The position numbers were made by a program, and so were the translations under genes. The notes below the pieces were generated by a model, which saw nothing but the letters and a program-made list of their open reading frames with translations, was not told the DNA's origin and did no database searches. A DNA stretch of 42,296 nucleotides from assembly GCA_031279515.1 (NCBI GenBank), contig JAITII010000073.1, forward strand, positions 1-42,296, given 5' to 3'. Position 1 is the first letter of the stretch. The number at the start of each line of letters is the position of its first letter. This stretch comes from Deltaproteobacteria bacterium. GTDB taxonomy: Bacteria > Desulfobacterota > Desulfarculia > Adiutricales > Adiutricaceae. Positions 25,861 to 34,869 of the stretch are shown here, piece after piece.

Positions 25861-26409
25861 GAAGACTAGGAGGGCTCTAAAATTAGCAGAAAAATTCTCT
25901 TATAGGATCTAAAAATGCCCCATTTCCCCCATCTACCCATGAAAATTAATTTTTTCCTTACAACATTAGGCCCCTTTTGAAAGAAAAAATTTACTATAAA
26001 ACAATATTTACTAATAGTATCTTCAAGTATACCCAATACAATTTAATAGTCCAGCAAAAAAATTAACTAGGCCCAGTAATATTAGTGGCAATTTTTTATA
26101 ATTTCATTATTTTATTGTTTTATATGTTATTTTGATATTTTATTTTTATATTATTTTATATTATTATAACAAATAAATATTGTATTACAAAATAATTATT
26201 TCACTCTAGAAGATTCTTGCCTTTTATCCAACCGAGCCCCTAACCCAGATAAGACTACTAAAACACTACGGCTTCTAAGCTTTCCTCTATTTGTCACTAT
26301 TGCGGCTAGGATACGCTTGTGCTAAGCTTGATAATTAACCTTTTTACCCCGCGGGCAGTATTGTCTTTCTAATACCATACCCCAATAGCATCCTCCCCCA
26401 TAGGACAAG
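25861..26409. other. AT-rich divergent spacer before the sensor kinase
   Basis: A 0.55 kb spacer between divergent genes. Positions 26090-26200 are almost pure A/T. The promoter of the kinase gene must be here, but no -35/-10 pair stood out. No reading frame or RNA gene was recognised. Confidence 0.5.
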
Positions 26410-28563
26410 ATGACGGTAAATACTGAGAAGGGCTCTGCCCAAAACAATCAAAAGAGAAATCGCGGCCTTATCATCCTGTCCCTTTTAGGTCTTCTCTTAC
26501 TTATCATCCTCCAAAGAAGACTTTTAAACCTAGGTCCGGGCCTTTCTTCCAACCAGGGCGTAATCACCCTTGTCAGCATCAATTTTTCTGTTTTAACCCT
26601 GGCCCTTCTGCTTTTTCTCATCTTGAGGGGTCTGTACCGGGTCTTTTTTGAGCACAAGGAATATGGTAGCCTCCAAACCAAGATGGTGGTGGCCTTTATT
26701 GGCTTATCTTTAATCCCTACTCTTTTGATCTTCTACTTCGCCTATCTCTTGGTGGGCCAGGATCAAAAGACCTGGTTTAGTGAAAGCCTCAAAATTACCA
26801 TTGCCCAGTCTTTAGAGCAGTCGAGAAATAGTTTAGACAGCGAGCGGGAGCTCTTTTTGCTCTCTTCCAAGCTGGCCTTGAGCCAGTTTTCTGCCCTGGA
26901 GCTAAAGGCTGACTCTATGCTCCTAGACGAAAACTCTGTTACTCGCCTCCGCACCCAGGACTACTTGACCTCCTTGGAGTGGTACAGCCGGGACGGCCGC
27001 ATCCTTTTAAGTTCCCTAGACGCCCAATTAGCCTCTCTTCCCACCCTCCCGGCTTCTGTCTTTGAAGGATTGGGGGAAGGTGTTGCCTCTTCAGAGGTAG
27101 TGACCCAGACTGATTTTGGGCCTTACACGCGCCTTATCCTCCCGGTATCCTCCCAAAATCCCTCCCCCAGGCATCCCCAGGAGGGCTTTTTCGTAACCGG
27201 CCGCTTGGAGTTGGATCTCTCCCAGGCCAGGGCGGAAATCCTTTCCAAGGGCCTGGAAAAATACGACGCAGTCTTAGGTATTGAGCGCCCCTTCAAGGTG
27301 AGCCAGCTTACGAGCCTTGCTGCTGTTACCCTGGTGGCGGTCTTCTTTTCCATCTGGATAGGAAGCCATTTGGCAGGCTCCCTTTCCGCCCCTGTGATAG
27401 AGCTAGTTGAAGGCACCAAGAGGGTGGCCCAAGGGGATTTGGACTTTGTCCTAAAACCCACCGCCAGCTCAGGGGAGATGGATCACCTGGTTTCCGCCTT
27501 TAACCAGATGACCTCTGAGCTCAAAGAGAGTTACGCTGAACTGGATACCAGGAGGCGCTTTGTGGAGACGGTCTTAAAGCAGGTCTCCAGTGGGGTCATG
27601 GTCTTAGACAATAATCACAAGCTAACAGATATCAATGAGGCAGCACTTTCTATTTTGCACCTCACCCGCGCCGAGGCCAAGGCGCCCAATACCCCTTTAC
27701 CAATCTTGGATCTCATAGGCCCCCCGGAAGGGGGACCCCCTCCCAAGGGGGCTATCTATTTAGAGCTCCCAGACGGTGAGACCTTAAGTCTCATGGTCTT
27801 TCAGGCCAAGTTAAAGGACGAGGATAACCTCACCATAGGCTGGCTCATCACCTTTGACGACATAAGTGAGCTGGAAAAGGCCCAGAGGCTTTCCGCCTGG
27901 CGGGAAGTGGCCAAACGCATTGCCCATGAGGTCAAAAACCCCCTTACCCCCATCTCTCTGGCAGCCCAACGTCTCAAAAGACGCTTCAGTGACAAATTGA
28001 AAGGTGACCCGGAGGCCCCCATCTTCGAAGAATGCACCTCTGTAATAATCCGGCAGGTGGATAATATGCGCTCTTTGGTGGATGAGTTCAGCCAATTCGC
28101 CCGTCTGCCTCAAGCCAATCCCAAGCCCTCGGATATCCTGGAAGTTATAAACGATAGCCTCACCCTCTTCCGGGAAGCCCACACTGGTATTGACTTTTCC
28201 TTATTGGTGAAACAGACTCCGGAGATCTTCTCCTTTGACCCTGTCCAGATGGGCCGCGTCATCTCCAATCTCCTGGCCAATGCCGCTTCTGCCATAAATG
28301 GAGTGGGCAAGGTAGAGATAGAGGTGGATTTAGACGAGCTCCAGGGGGTGGTAATCACCATCTCCGACGATGGGCCAGGGCTTTCTCCCGGCATCAGGGA
28401 CAGTATCTTTGAGCCCTACGTCACCACAGGCGGCCAGGGCCTGGGCCTTTCCATAGTAAAGACCATAGTTGGCGACCACGGCGGATACGTGCGGGTCTTA
28501 GACCGCAAACCCAAGGGCACCTCCTTTAGGCTCTCCTTACCCTACCAAAAGAAAAACACCTAA
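26410..28563 (+). CDS. NtrY-type membrane sensor histidine kinase
   Basis: A 717-residue sensor kinase with the NtrY layout. It has N-terminal membrane helices (about 19-37, 52-73 and 91-113), an exported segment, a further helix near 299-320, HAMP (about 320-375), a PAS-like domain (about 385-490), HisKA with the phosphorylated histidine in RIAHEVKNPLTP near 506, and an ATPase domain with NLLANAASAI, DDGPGLSPG and GGQGLGLS. NtrY usually pairs with the sigma-54 activator NtrX, but no response regulator is adjacent; the next gene is cinA, 23 bp downstream. The signal is therefore unknown. The N-terminus is polar and lysine/asparagine-rich before the first helix. Confidence 0.92.
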   Translation: MTVNTEKGSAQNNQKRNRGLIILSLLGLLLLIILQRRLLNLGPGLSSNQGVITLVSINFSVLTLALLLFLILRGLYRVFFEHKEYGSLQTKMVVAFIGLSLIPTLLIFYFAYLLVGQDQKTWFSESLKITIAQSLEQSRNSLDSERELFLLSSKLALSQFSALELKADSMLLDENSVTRLRTQDYLTSLEWYSRDGRILLSSLDAQLASLPTLPASVFEGLGEGVASSEVVTQTDFGPYTRLILPVSSQNPSPRHPQEGFFVTGRLELDLSQARAEILSKGLEKYDAVLGIERPFKVSQLTSLAAVTLVAVFFSIWIGSHLAGSLSAPVIELVEGTKRVAQGDLDFVLKPTASSGEMDHLVSAFNQMTSELKESYAELDTRRRFVETVLKQVSSGVMVLDNNHKLTDINEAALSILHLTRAEAKAPNTPLPILDLIGPPEGGPPPKGAIYLELPDGETLSLMVFQAKLKDEDNLTIGWLITFDDISELEKAQRLSAWREVAKRIAHEVKNPLTPISLAAQRLKRRFSDKLKGDPEAPIFEECTSVIIRQVDNMRSLVDEFSQFARLPQANPKPSDILEVINDSLTLFREAHTGIDFSLLVKQTPEIFSFDPVQMGRVISNLLANAASAINGVGKVEIEVDLDELQGVVITISDDGPGLSPGIRDSIFEPYVTTGGQGLGLSIVKTIVGDHGGYVRVLDRKPKGTSFRLSLPYQKKNT

Positions 28564-28586
28564 AAACTCTAGCCAAATCCTTTTAT

Positions 28587-29879
28587 ATGCCCACTGCATT
28601 TCGCAAAAGCCGCTTAAAAGCGGCTGTCATTGCCTCAGGAAGCGAACTCACCTTGGGCCGCAGCCTGGATACCAACTCAGCCTATATCTCCAGAAAACTT
28701 GCGGCCCTGGGGGTCAAGGTGGAAATGCATCAAACCGTACCAGACGATTTTGAAGTCCTGGCCAAGGTCATCAAAGCTGCCAGTTTAAACTACCAAGTTG
28801 TAGTCATGACCGGGGGACTGGGTCCCACAGAAGACGATTTTACAAGGCTCGCCGCAGCCAAGGCCTTTGGGGTACCCCTTAGCTACTCTTGGAAGTTGGC
28901 TAAGGAAATAGATGAGCGCATGTCGGCTTATGGCTCTCCCGCCCCGGCCAATAACCTGCGCCAGTCTTGGATCCCAAAATATGCCAGGGTCATATCTAAC
29001 CCCTACGGCACTGCCCCCTCCTTTGCCATAGTGAGGCCCGGGAACTTATCTTTGTTTCTCCCCGGGGTTCCCAAAGAACTGGAAAGACTCATTGACGACA
29101 ACCTGGAAACCCTTCTCTTTTCCGCCTTCCCTGCCAGCCGCAAGGTCCTAGAGACCCATACCCTGGTGGCCGTGGGCCTGGGGGAAAGCCGGGTAGATGC
29201 CCTTATTTCCGACCTCATGAATAAGAAAAACCCGAGCTTGGGGATAACCGCTGGCCCTTATGAGACCAAGATCCATGTAACAGCTGAAGCCAAAGGGAAA
29301 GATAGCGCAAGAGAGCTCATAAACCCTATCATAAGAGAATTGGAAAAACGCTTGGGCTCCTATTTGACGGGCACCGATGGCCGCGGTCTCTTTGCTGCCG
29401 TAGCCAATGAGATTAGCCTTAGGGGCTTTAAACTGGGGATAATGGACTTTCTCACCCAGGGGCTTTTCACTTCTTTGCTCTTACCCCATTTGACAGTGGA
29501 TAATTTCGCAGGCTCCATCACTTTAGCCCCTGGAAGCCCCATTGGACCTAACCCCTTAAATTATCTCTTAGCGGAAGGGGCCACCTTGACCCTATCTTTG
29601 ACCTGCAAGAACCCAGCAGGCACCAAAGACTGCCACAGCTTCGCGCCACCTGAGGCCTCTGGTCCTTCCCCATTGGGGGGCCTTGGGAAACTGGAAAAGA
29701 TTACCTTATCCACCCGCATCATCCATTCACCTGAACCTGGCTCCAAGCTGGTAAAAGGCCCCAATGGCCGAGACTTTTTCCAAATTACCCCCCTTTCTGC
29801 CCCCTCTTCTAACCTAGCCAATAGGGTCTCTATGCTGGCCGCCTTCCAGCTCTGGTCCTTTATGAGGGAAGAGAAATAG
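28587..29879 (+). CDS. cinA: CinA-like protein with degenerate C-terminal deamidase domain
   Basis: A 430-residue CinA family protein. The N-terminal molybdopterin-binding-like (COG1058) domain is well conserved: IASGSELTLGRSLDTNSAYIS, then VVMTGGLGPTEDDFTR, and LFLPGVPKELE near 160. This domain hydrolyses ADP-ribose or dinucleotides in studied members. The C-terminal PncC-type domain should carry the ESCTGG nicotinamide-nucleotide amidase motif, but the corresponding site reads DFLTQG (287-292), so deamidase activity is probably lost, although the full-length chain is kept. It is close behind the NtrY-like gene and probably co-transcribed. Confidence 0.88.
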   Translation: MPTAFRKSRLKAAVIASGSELTLGRSLDTNSAYISRKLAALGVKVEMHQTVPDDFEVLAKVIKAASLNYQVVVMTGGLGPTEDDFTRLAAAKAFGVPLSYSWKLAKEIDERMSAYGSPAPANNLRQSWIPKYARVISNPYGTAPSFAIVRPGNLSLFLPGVPKELERLIDDNLETLLFSAFPASRKVLETHTLVAVGLGESRVDALISDLMNKKNPSLGITAGPYETKIHVTAEAKGKDSARELINPIIRELEKRLGSYLTGTDGRGLFAAVANEISLRGFKLGIMDFLTQGLFTSLLLPHLTVDNFAGSITLAPGSPIGPNPLNYLLAEGATLTLSLTCKNPAGTKDCHSFAPPEASGPSPLGGLGKLEKITLSTRIIHSPEPGSKLVKGPNGRDFFQITPLSAPSSNLANRVSMLAAFQLWSFMREEK

Positions 29880-30437
29880 AAAAGTCCCGCCATTTATAAG
29901 CTTATCCCTGGCAGTGGCTACTAGCTCGCAGCTTGTGATATCTAATGCTCTTTAAGCTTTCCTTTGAACAAAGCCTCTAAGATGGGATAAAAAGGCAAAA
30001 TTTCTAGAAATACTCCCAAGAACTAGCAAAAGCCTTAAAAAAATCCCTTAAAAGGAATTCTAGCCGGCACCATGGGCTAAAAGCATCAAGATTCTAGCCC
30101 ACTTTAAGCTAGGGCTGGCAATAATCTTTGCCCTTCTGGCCATCTAGTGCTAAAATCAACATAGTTTTTTGCGATTAGCAGAGAAAAATAGCTTTATTTA
30201 AGAAAAAAGGCAGAAAAAGAGCACTTTTTCCTTGGTGCTTTCAAGGCCTTCTTAGGTTTAAGAGCCACATTGAAACTAGATATTGTAGCTCTTACCCAAT
30301 AGAGGCTTTACAAGATAGAATTCATACTTATAGTATAGTATAGCTTATTAGCTACTATTTCTGCTAGTACCCAGAAATTTTCATCTTTTTTGACTATTTC
30401 CCCTAAAAGTTAGGCATCTTTTGGAGGCTAGATACTC
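29880..30437. other. Spacer between cinA and the unknown 788-residue gene
   Basis: A 0.56 kb gene-free stretch. It contains the candidate promoter at 30307-30334. Several short stems occur (for example AAAGAGCAC with GTGCTTT near 30215-30240), but none has a T-run in the right place. No RNA gene was recognised. Confidence 0.45.
30307..30334 (+). promoter_or_regulatory. Candidate promoter of the 788-residue gene / HD-GYP operon
   Basis: TTTACA (30307-30312), 16-bp spacer, TATAGT (30329-30334), about 100 bp before the ATG. A second overlapping TATAGT starts at 30334. It is a moderate match. Confidence 0.4.
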
Positions 30438-32804
30438 ATGGCAAGCCTAGAAGGCGCCAATTTGGGTGTGCGGGACGAGGCTAGCCCTTCCCCCTTAGGC
30501 GGGCCCAAACCCAGTGATAAAGAACAGGTGGCCCTGTTAAAGCAGGGCTTACACCAGTTCATTGTCACCATGAAGAATATGGCCCTCTACCCAGAAACCA
30601 GCCAGACCAACCTCCAGGCCTCCTACCTACTCCACAATTGGCTGATGGATTATTTTTCCAAGTATCCTGGGCCTTTAGTTCTGGTAGTTTTAAAAGATAG
30701 CCTCACCACCGAGGGGGATGTGCCTGTCTACACGGAAAAGCCCAATGAACAGTATTTGGCATTTCCTCTTTTTAGAGACGGCATCCAATCCATTATTTTC
30801 GAGCCCAATATTACCGAAGAGGAGCTAAGGGCCTTCCTCTATATAATGATCCGCTTCAAAACCACCACAGAAAGTGACCACGACGATATAGTCACAGTCA
30901 TGTGGGAGACGTCCTTTAACAATATCAAATACGTCATAGCCGATGAGTACGAGGAAGTAGGGCCGGAGTTTGACACCAATGCCCTTGTCTGTTCCCGCCC
31001 TCCAATAAATAAACCTGACATCGACGCCCCCTACCAGGCCACAGCCCCGGTGGAAGCGGAGGGCGCAGCTCCTGTGGCCAAATCCATAGGCTCTCTTTTT
31101 GCCCTGGCCGAGACCTTAGACTTTTCCTTTGCCCCTGGCGGCAAAGATGGCAGAGTCAAAGACCCCCATGCAGACGGGAAACTACTGCCCCCGGAGCCTG
31201 AAGAAGATGATGATGAAGATGGCTTCGGGCCCTTCCAAAGTAGCACCAATATCCATGATACCCCGGAAGAGATACCGGCTAATTTCGCTGACGATGCCCT
31301 GCCCGACAGAATTCGCATGGCCAGGACCACGCCCCGAGAAGATGATGATTTAGACAGTCTCATGGGTTCCGGAGGCTTTGGGAAAAAAACTGGCACAGGA
31401 AATGGCAATGGCCCTGGCAATGGCAATGGAGGCTCAGCCTCATCTGCTGCCTACGGAGAGGCAGCAGATGAAAATAGCGATGCCATGGATTATTTGGATT
31501 CCGACGAGGACCCCTCCAATGTGGTCACAAGCCCCTTTGGGGGCGCTCTCCAGGACTTGGATCTCTCCTCACTTTCCATGGACGAGTCCTTTAACACCAA
31601 TAGTGACATAGAGGCTGTAGTTACCCTGCCGGATGAAGAAAGAGTGGAAGTGGATAAGGATATCCTCGCCAACAGAGCCAATAGGCTCAAATTCTGGGGG
31701 CTTTCTTCCAGGGAGATTAAGCAGATAGCGGCCTTAATCCAGTGGGATGAGACCAGGGCCAAGTCGTCATCAGTTCTTTCTTTCATGCTGGTCCTCTTAA
31801 AATCGCCCACTTTAAAGAGCTCTCACAAGCAGGCTATAGTCAACTTCCTCACAGAAGAATTTAAGCTCTCTTTGAGTAAGCTGTCTTTGAGCCATATGAA
31901 CAAGTTTTTAGCCGATCTGCAGGCTATTGCAGGTTCCCCTTCCCTGCCCCTCATACCTTCCATCAATAATGACCTCAAAAATAATATAAATAACCCAGAA
32001 TTTCTCGCACTCTTGTGCGAGCCCAGTATTACTGAGGAGAGTGTAAACTCTATCTACGAGGACCTTCGCTATTTTCTCTATCAACTGCCCCCTTCCAGCC
32101 TCTTTATCCTGGCAGAACTCTTACCCCAGGTAAAGACCCTAAGGCTAAAAAAGCTTTTTATTGAGCTCATTGCCTGGCAGATTCCCCGCTCCGAGGCCTT
32201 GGCAAAGCTTCCTCCCCTTTTAAACGAGTGGGCCATCTTGGAGCTTATTTCCATCTTGAGGGCCATGCGAATTAGCCTTCCCGTCGGGCTCATTACGGTA
32301 TTTTCCCACCACAATTCCGCCTCTGTCAGAGAGCTCACTGCCCGTTATGTCCTGGAAGAGGACCCAGACAACCTCAACCCCATAGCCCACCTCATAGTGG
32401 ACAAGGATGTGAGGATAAGAGAGCTTGTGACCCCGCGCCTTGTAAGGCGCCGGGACCCCTCTGTGGAAGCTATCTTAAAAAAGTTTATCTCTGAAAGTTA
32501 CCAAAGAAAAGAAAACTCTAGGCTCATCTTAGGCTACTACCATTCCTTTGGACTGACAGCCAGTTACGTCTCTGTATCCTTTCTCACAGAAATCTTGATG
32601 AAAAAAGACCTCTCTTCCCTCTTTGGAAGTTCTAAACAATACCATAGGGTAGGAGCTGCCTTAGCGCTTCTCTTGATGCCTGCCTCCACAGGCTCCGACG
32701 CGATAATCAGTAACGCTTCTAGGAGCGTTTTTAGATCTGTGCGCTGGGCCTACAATGAGGCGAAAAAAATACTAGCCCAGGAGGAATTTGGCATAAATGG
32801 CTGA
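30438..32804 (+). CDS. Large unknown protein paired with HD-GYP (HEAT-like helical C-terminus)
   Basis: A 788-residue cytosolic protein without signal peptide or membrane helices. Residues about 30-165 form a helical/beta domain (MALYPETSQTNLQ..., DSLTTEGDVPVY, ITEEELRAFLYIMIRF). Its pattern is echoed in the N-terminus of the next protein (HQPNNKLFQENL, RGRMFINNQKY, LTDEDIVAFIRTL). Residues about 180-410 are a low-complexity linker rich in aspartate, glutamate, glycine and asparagine (GNGNGPGNGNGG). Residues about 430-780 are helical with HEAT-like repeats (VRELTARYVLEED, VRIRELVTPRLVRRRDP). It overlaps the HD-GYP gene by 8 bp. The function is unknown; it is probably a scaffold or regulator of that enzyme. 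Confidence 0.75.
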   Translation: MASLEGANLGVRDEASPSPLGGPKPSDKEQVALLKQGLHQFIVTMKNMALYPETSQTNLQASYLLHNWLMDYFSKYPGPLVLVVLKDSLTTEGDVPVYTEKPNEQYLAFPLFRDGIQSIIFEPNITEEELRAFLYIMIRFKTTTESDHDDIVTVMWETSFNNIKYVIADEYEEVGPEFDTNALVCSRPPINKPDIDAPYQATAPVEAEGAAPVAKSIGSLFALAETLDFSFAPGGKDGRVKDPHADGKLLPPEPEEDDDEDGFGPFQSSTNIHDTPEEIPANFADDALPDRIRMARTTPREDDDLDSLMGSGGFGKKTGTGNGNGPGNGNGGSASSAAYGEAADENSDAMDYLDSDEDPSNVVTSPFGGALQDLDLSSLSMDESFNTNSDIEAVVTLPDEERVEVDKDILANRANRLKFWGLSSREIKQIAALIQWDETRAKSSSVLSFMLVLLKSPTLKSSHKQAIVNFLTEEFKLSLSKLSLSHMNKFLADLQAIAGSPSLPLIPSINNDLKNNINNPEFLALLCEPSITEESVNSIYEDLRYFLYQLPPSSLFILAELLPQVKTLRLKKLFIELIAWQIPRSEALAKLPPLLNEWAILELISILRAMRISLPVGLITVFSHHNSASVRELTARYVLEEDPDNLNPIAHLIVDKDVRIRELVTPRLVRRRDPSVEAILKKFISESYQRKENSRLILGYYHSFGLTASYVSVSFLTEILMKKDLSSLFGSSKQYHRVGAALALLLMPASTGSDAIISNASRSVFRSVRWAYNEAKKILAQEEFGING

Positions 32805-34290
32805 CTCAAACTCAGCACAACAAGCTGTTGCGCCCATAAATCAGGAACCTAAGCCTATAGAAGTCATAGCTCAGTCCCTCCTAAGACTCCCCCAGCTGGT
32901 AAAGATCCATCAACCCAACAATAAGCTCTTCCAGGAAAATCTCTTTGTCTTCCGCGAGGCTTTAAATACCCTCTGGGAAGAGACGCCGGAAATAGTCTTA
33001 AGAGCCCACAGGGGAAGGATGTTTATTAACAATCAGAAATACACCCCGACTGGCTCCATGGTGGTAACAATCCAAAAGCTTTTGGAGTATTTCGAGAAGA
33101 GATTGTTTTTTGGCCTAAGGCTCATCAAGAAAGAGGCCCTAACAGACGAGGACATCGTAGCCTTTATCCGCACCCTAAACCAATGCCAAAACCATAAGAA
33201 CCCAGCCGAATGGCTGGACAAAGCCCTGGCCGATTCCTGGGTGAAGCTAATAATAGACAGTGATTTTAAAATCACCTACATCTTTTCAGGTGATGGGCAA
33301 GGCGAATCCAAGGGAAGACCCTTAATCTGGAACTCAGGGTCCCGTACCCTGGCCCTGAAAGCCCGCAAATCCTATTCTAGGGCCATGGCTGCAGTCACCG
33401 ATCTCCAAGACAACCTCAAAGAAGGTGGCAATGTCTCTCTGGCCAAACCCCGCAGGGTGGTGCAAGACATGGTGGAATCTCTCTTTCAGGAGGAAAGGCT
33501 ACTTTTGAACCTCTCCACCTTGAGGGACTATGACGACTACACCTGCACCCATTCTGTAAATGTAGCTATACTTTCCATGTGTCTGGGCAAAAGGCTGGGC
33601 TTAAGTAAGGTGGCCGTGGTGGCCTTAGGCCTTTCCGGCCTCTTTCACGATCTTGGGAAAGTGGATGTCCCCATTGAGCTTATCCGCAAGACGACACGCT
33701 TCACCCCGGAGGAGTACGAGGAGGTAAAAAACCATTCCCTGTACTCGGTGAGCCGGATCCTGCAGATAAACGCTGATCACAAATTGAAATCCAAGCTCAT
33801 CCAGGCCCCCTTTGAGCACCATCTGGGCATAGACCTGACAGGCTACCCTGCTAGTAATGACCATATGCCCCTATCTCTCTTTGGCCGCATCGTAGCCATT
33901 GCCGACCACTACGACGCCCTCACCTCTTCCAGGTCCTACAGGCCCATCCCCATGAATCCAGAGCAGGCTTTAGACATCATGATGGGCATCTCAGGGAGCA
34001 TCCTAGACCCCTTACTCTTAAAGGTCTTCATCAACATGGTGGGCATCTACCCCATAGGAACCTTACTGGTCCTAGATACTAAAGAGATAGCCATTGTCGC
34101 CGAGACCCCGCCCGAGGCAATAGACGCAAGGCCCTTGGCATACCTCTTAGATAGAGACGACAACACTATCATAAAGGGCGAGCAGATAAACCTCTCTGAC
34201 GCAGACGCCTACGGGAACTTCTTCCGAAACATCTTAAGATGTTTCCATCCCTCTGACTTTGGGATAAACGCCTCGGACATTCTTTTATAA
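32797..34290 (+). CDS. HD-GYP domain protein (putative cyclic-di-GMP phosphodiesterase)
   Basis: A 497-residue cytosolic protein. The N-terminal domain (about 20-150) resembles that of the preceding gene product. The HD-GYP domain (about 245-400) keeps the metal ligands H252, H284-D285 (GLFHDLGK), H313, H341-H342 and D370 (IADHYDAL), and has TGYP at 348-351. The usual HHE..DG.GYP reads HHLGIDLTGYP, so the glutamate after the histidine pair is replaced by leucine. Family members degrade cyclic di-GMP; this variant is likely active but unproven. Translation is coupled to the upstream gene by an 8-bp overlap, which suggests a stoichiometric pair. Confidence 0.9.
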   Translation: MADSNSAQQAVAPINQEPKPIEVIAQSLLRLPQLVKIHQPNNKLFQENLFVFREALNTLWEETPEIVLRAHRGRMFINNQKYTPTGSMVVTIQKLLEYFEKRLFFGLRLIKKEALTDEDIVAFIRTLNQCQNHKNPAEWLDKALADSWVKLIIDSDFKITYIFSGDGQGESKGRPLIWNSGSRTLALKARKSYSRAMAAVTDLQDNLKEGGNVSLAKPRRVVQDMVESLFQEERLLLNLSTLRDYDDYTCTHSVNVAILSMCLGKRLGLSKVAVVALGLSGLFHDLGKVDVPIELIRKTTRFTPEEYEEVKNHSLYSVSRILQINADHKLKSKLIQAPFEHHLGIDLTGYPASNDHMPLSLFGRIVAIADHYDALTSSRSYRPIPMNPEQALDIMMGISGSILDPLLLKVFINMVGIYPIGTLLVLDTKEIAIVAETPPEAIDARPLAYLLDRDDNTIIKGEQINLSDADAYGNFFRNILRCFHPSDFGINASDILL

Positions 34291-34350
34291 ACTCCCCTTG
34301 AGGCTTATGCAGCTTTAAGGCAAGAGAAAAAAATTTTAAAAAAATTTAAG

Positions 34351-34468
34351 CTAGACCTCTAGCATCTAGCATCTAGCCACTAGCATCTAGCTTTACTAGC
34401 CTCTAGCCACCAGCTTTACTAGCATCTAGCATCTAGCATCTCGCCTCTTGCTTTACTAGTTATTCTAG
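34351..34468. repeat. 7-bp CTAG-phased tandem repeat array
   Basis: Units of CTAGCAT or CTAGCCA. CTAG occurs 13 times between 34351 and 34468. Exact 7-bp steps link 34359, 34366, 34373, 34380 and 34387, and again 34396-34403 and 34119-type offsets 34419, 34426 and 34433. The spacer AGCTTTACTAG interrupts the array twice and a variant GCTTTACTAG follows. It is not a CRISPR array: units are too short and there are no unique spacers. Confidence 0.85.
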
Positions 34469-34529
34469 CTCTCTTTGAGTCTATTTTGATTGTTACCTAT
34501 AAATTAGAGTCAAAAAATAAAGGGCTTGG

Positions 34530-34558
34530 GCTGGGAAATTCTCCCGGCGCCTTTTTTT
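34530..34558 (+). terminator. Terminator with a competing alternative hairpin
   Basis: GCTGGGA (34530-34536) pairs with TCCCGGC (34542-34548; one G-T wobble), followed by seven T at 34552-34558. Its 3-prime arm is also the 5-prime arm of a second stem, CCGGCGCCTTTTTT (34544-34557) with AAAAAAGGTGCCCGG (34565-34579), which has one bulge and one wobble. The two cannot form together. It probably ends the HD-GYP transcript about 240 nt after its stop. Confidence 0.6.
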
Positions 34559-34634
34559 CAAGCTAAAAAAGGTGCCCGGCTAAAAGGAAAAAAATTTTAA
34601 AATAGAGAGAAACCCCAGCCAAAAAAACCCAAAT

Positions 34635-34845
34635 TTGACAGCCCTTTCTGTGGCCCAGGCTAAAAATTATGCATGCCCATACCTTTTTGGAAAAGCCTGC
34701 GGCTTTAATATCAATTTTTCCCTTCTAGATGAGAAAATTCAATCTGTCAAATTATAGTCATTTGTCAAAAACATTTTTTCTTGCCCCTTACAAAAGGCAA
34801 ATTGACAGAAAACTTTTTCCAATTAATAAAATTTATTGATTGACA
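34635..34845. promoter_or_regulatory. Cluster of five TTGACA/TGTCAA boxes
   Basis: TTGACA occurs at 34635-34640, 34802-34807 and 34840-34845, and its reverse complement TGTCAA at 34745-34750 and 34763-34768. The flanks are similar (AATTTGACAG, CTGTCAAATT, AATTGACAG). The last copy is the -35 box of the promoter at 34840-34869. The others may be regulator half-sites or additional -35 boxes. Confidence 0.4.
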
Positions 34846-34869
34846 AAACGGCTCAAGGGAAAATATAAT
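34840..34869 (+). promoter_or_regulatory. Perfect consensus sigma-70 promoter
   Basis: TTGACA (34840-34845), 18-bp spacer, TATAAT (34864-34869). Both hexamers are exact consensus. Transcription would start near 34876, about 820 nt before the TonB receptor ATG; no gene was recognised in between. Confidence 0.75.

Larger units (their letters stand above)
34291..34634. other. Spacer after the HD-GYP gene: repeat array and terminator
   Basis: This stretch holds the 7-bp repeat array (34351-34468) and the terminator with overlapping alternative hairpin (34530-34579), listed separately. No reading frame of interest is present. Confidence 0.6.

Noticed and set aside
34351-34468. CRISPR array
   Set aside because: Repeat units are 7 bp with no unique spacers, and no cas genes are present in the window.
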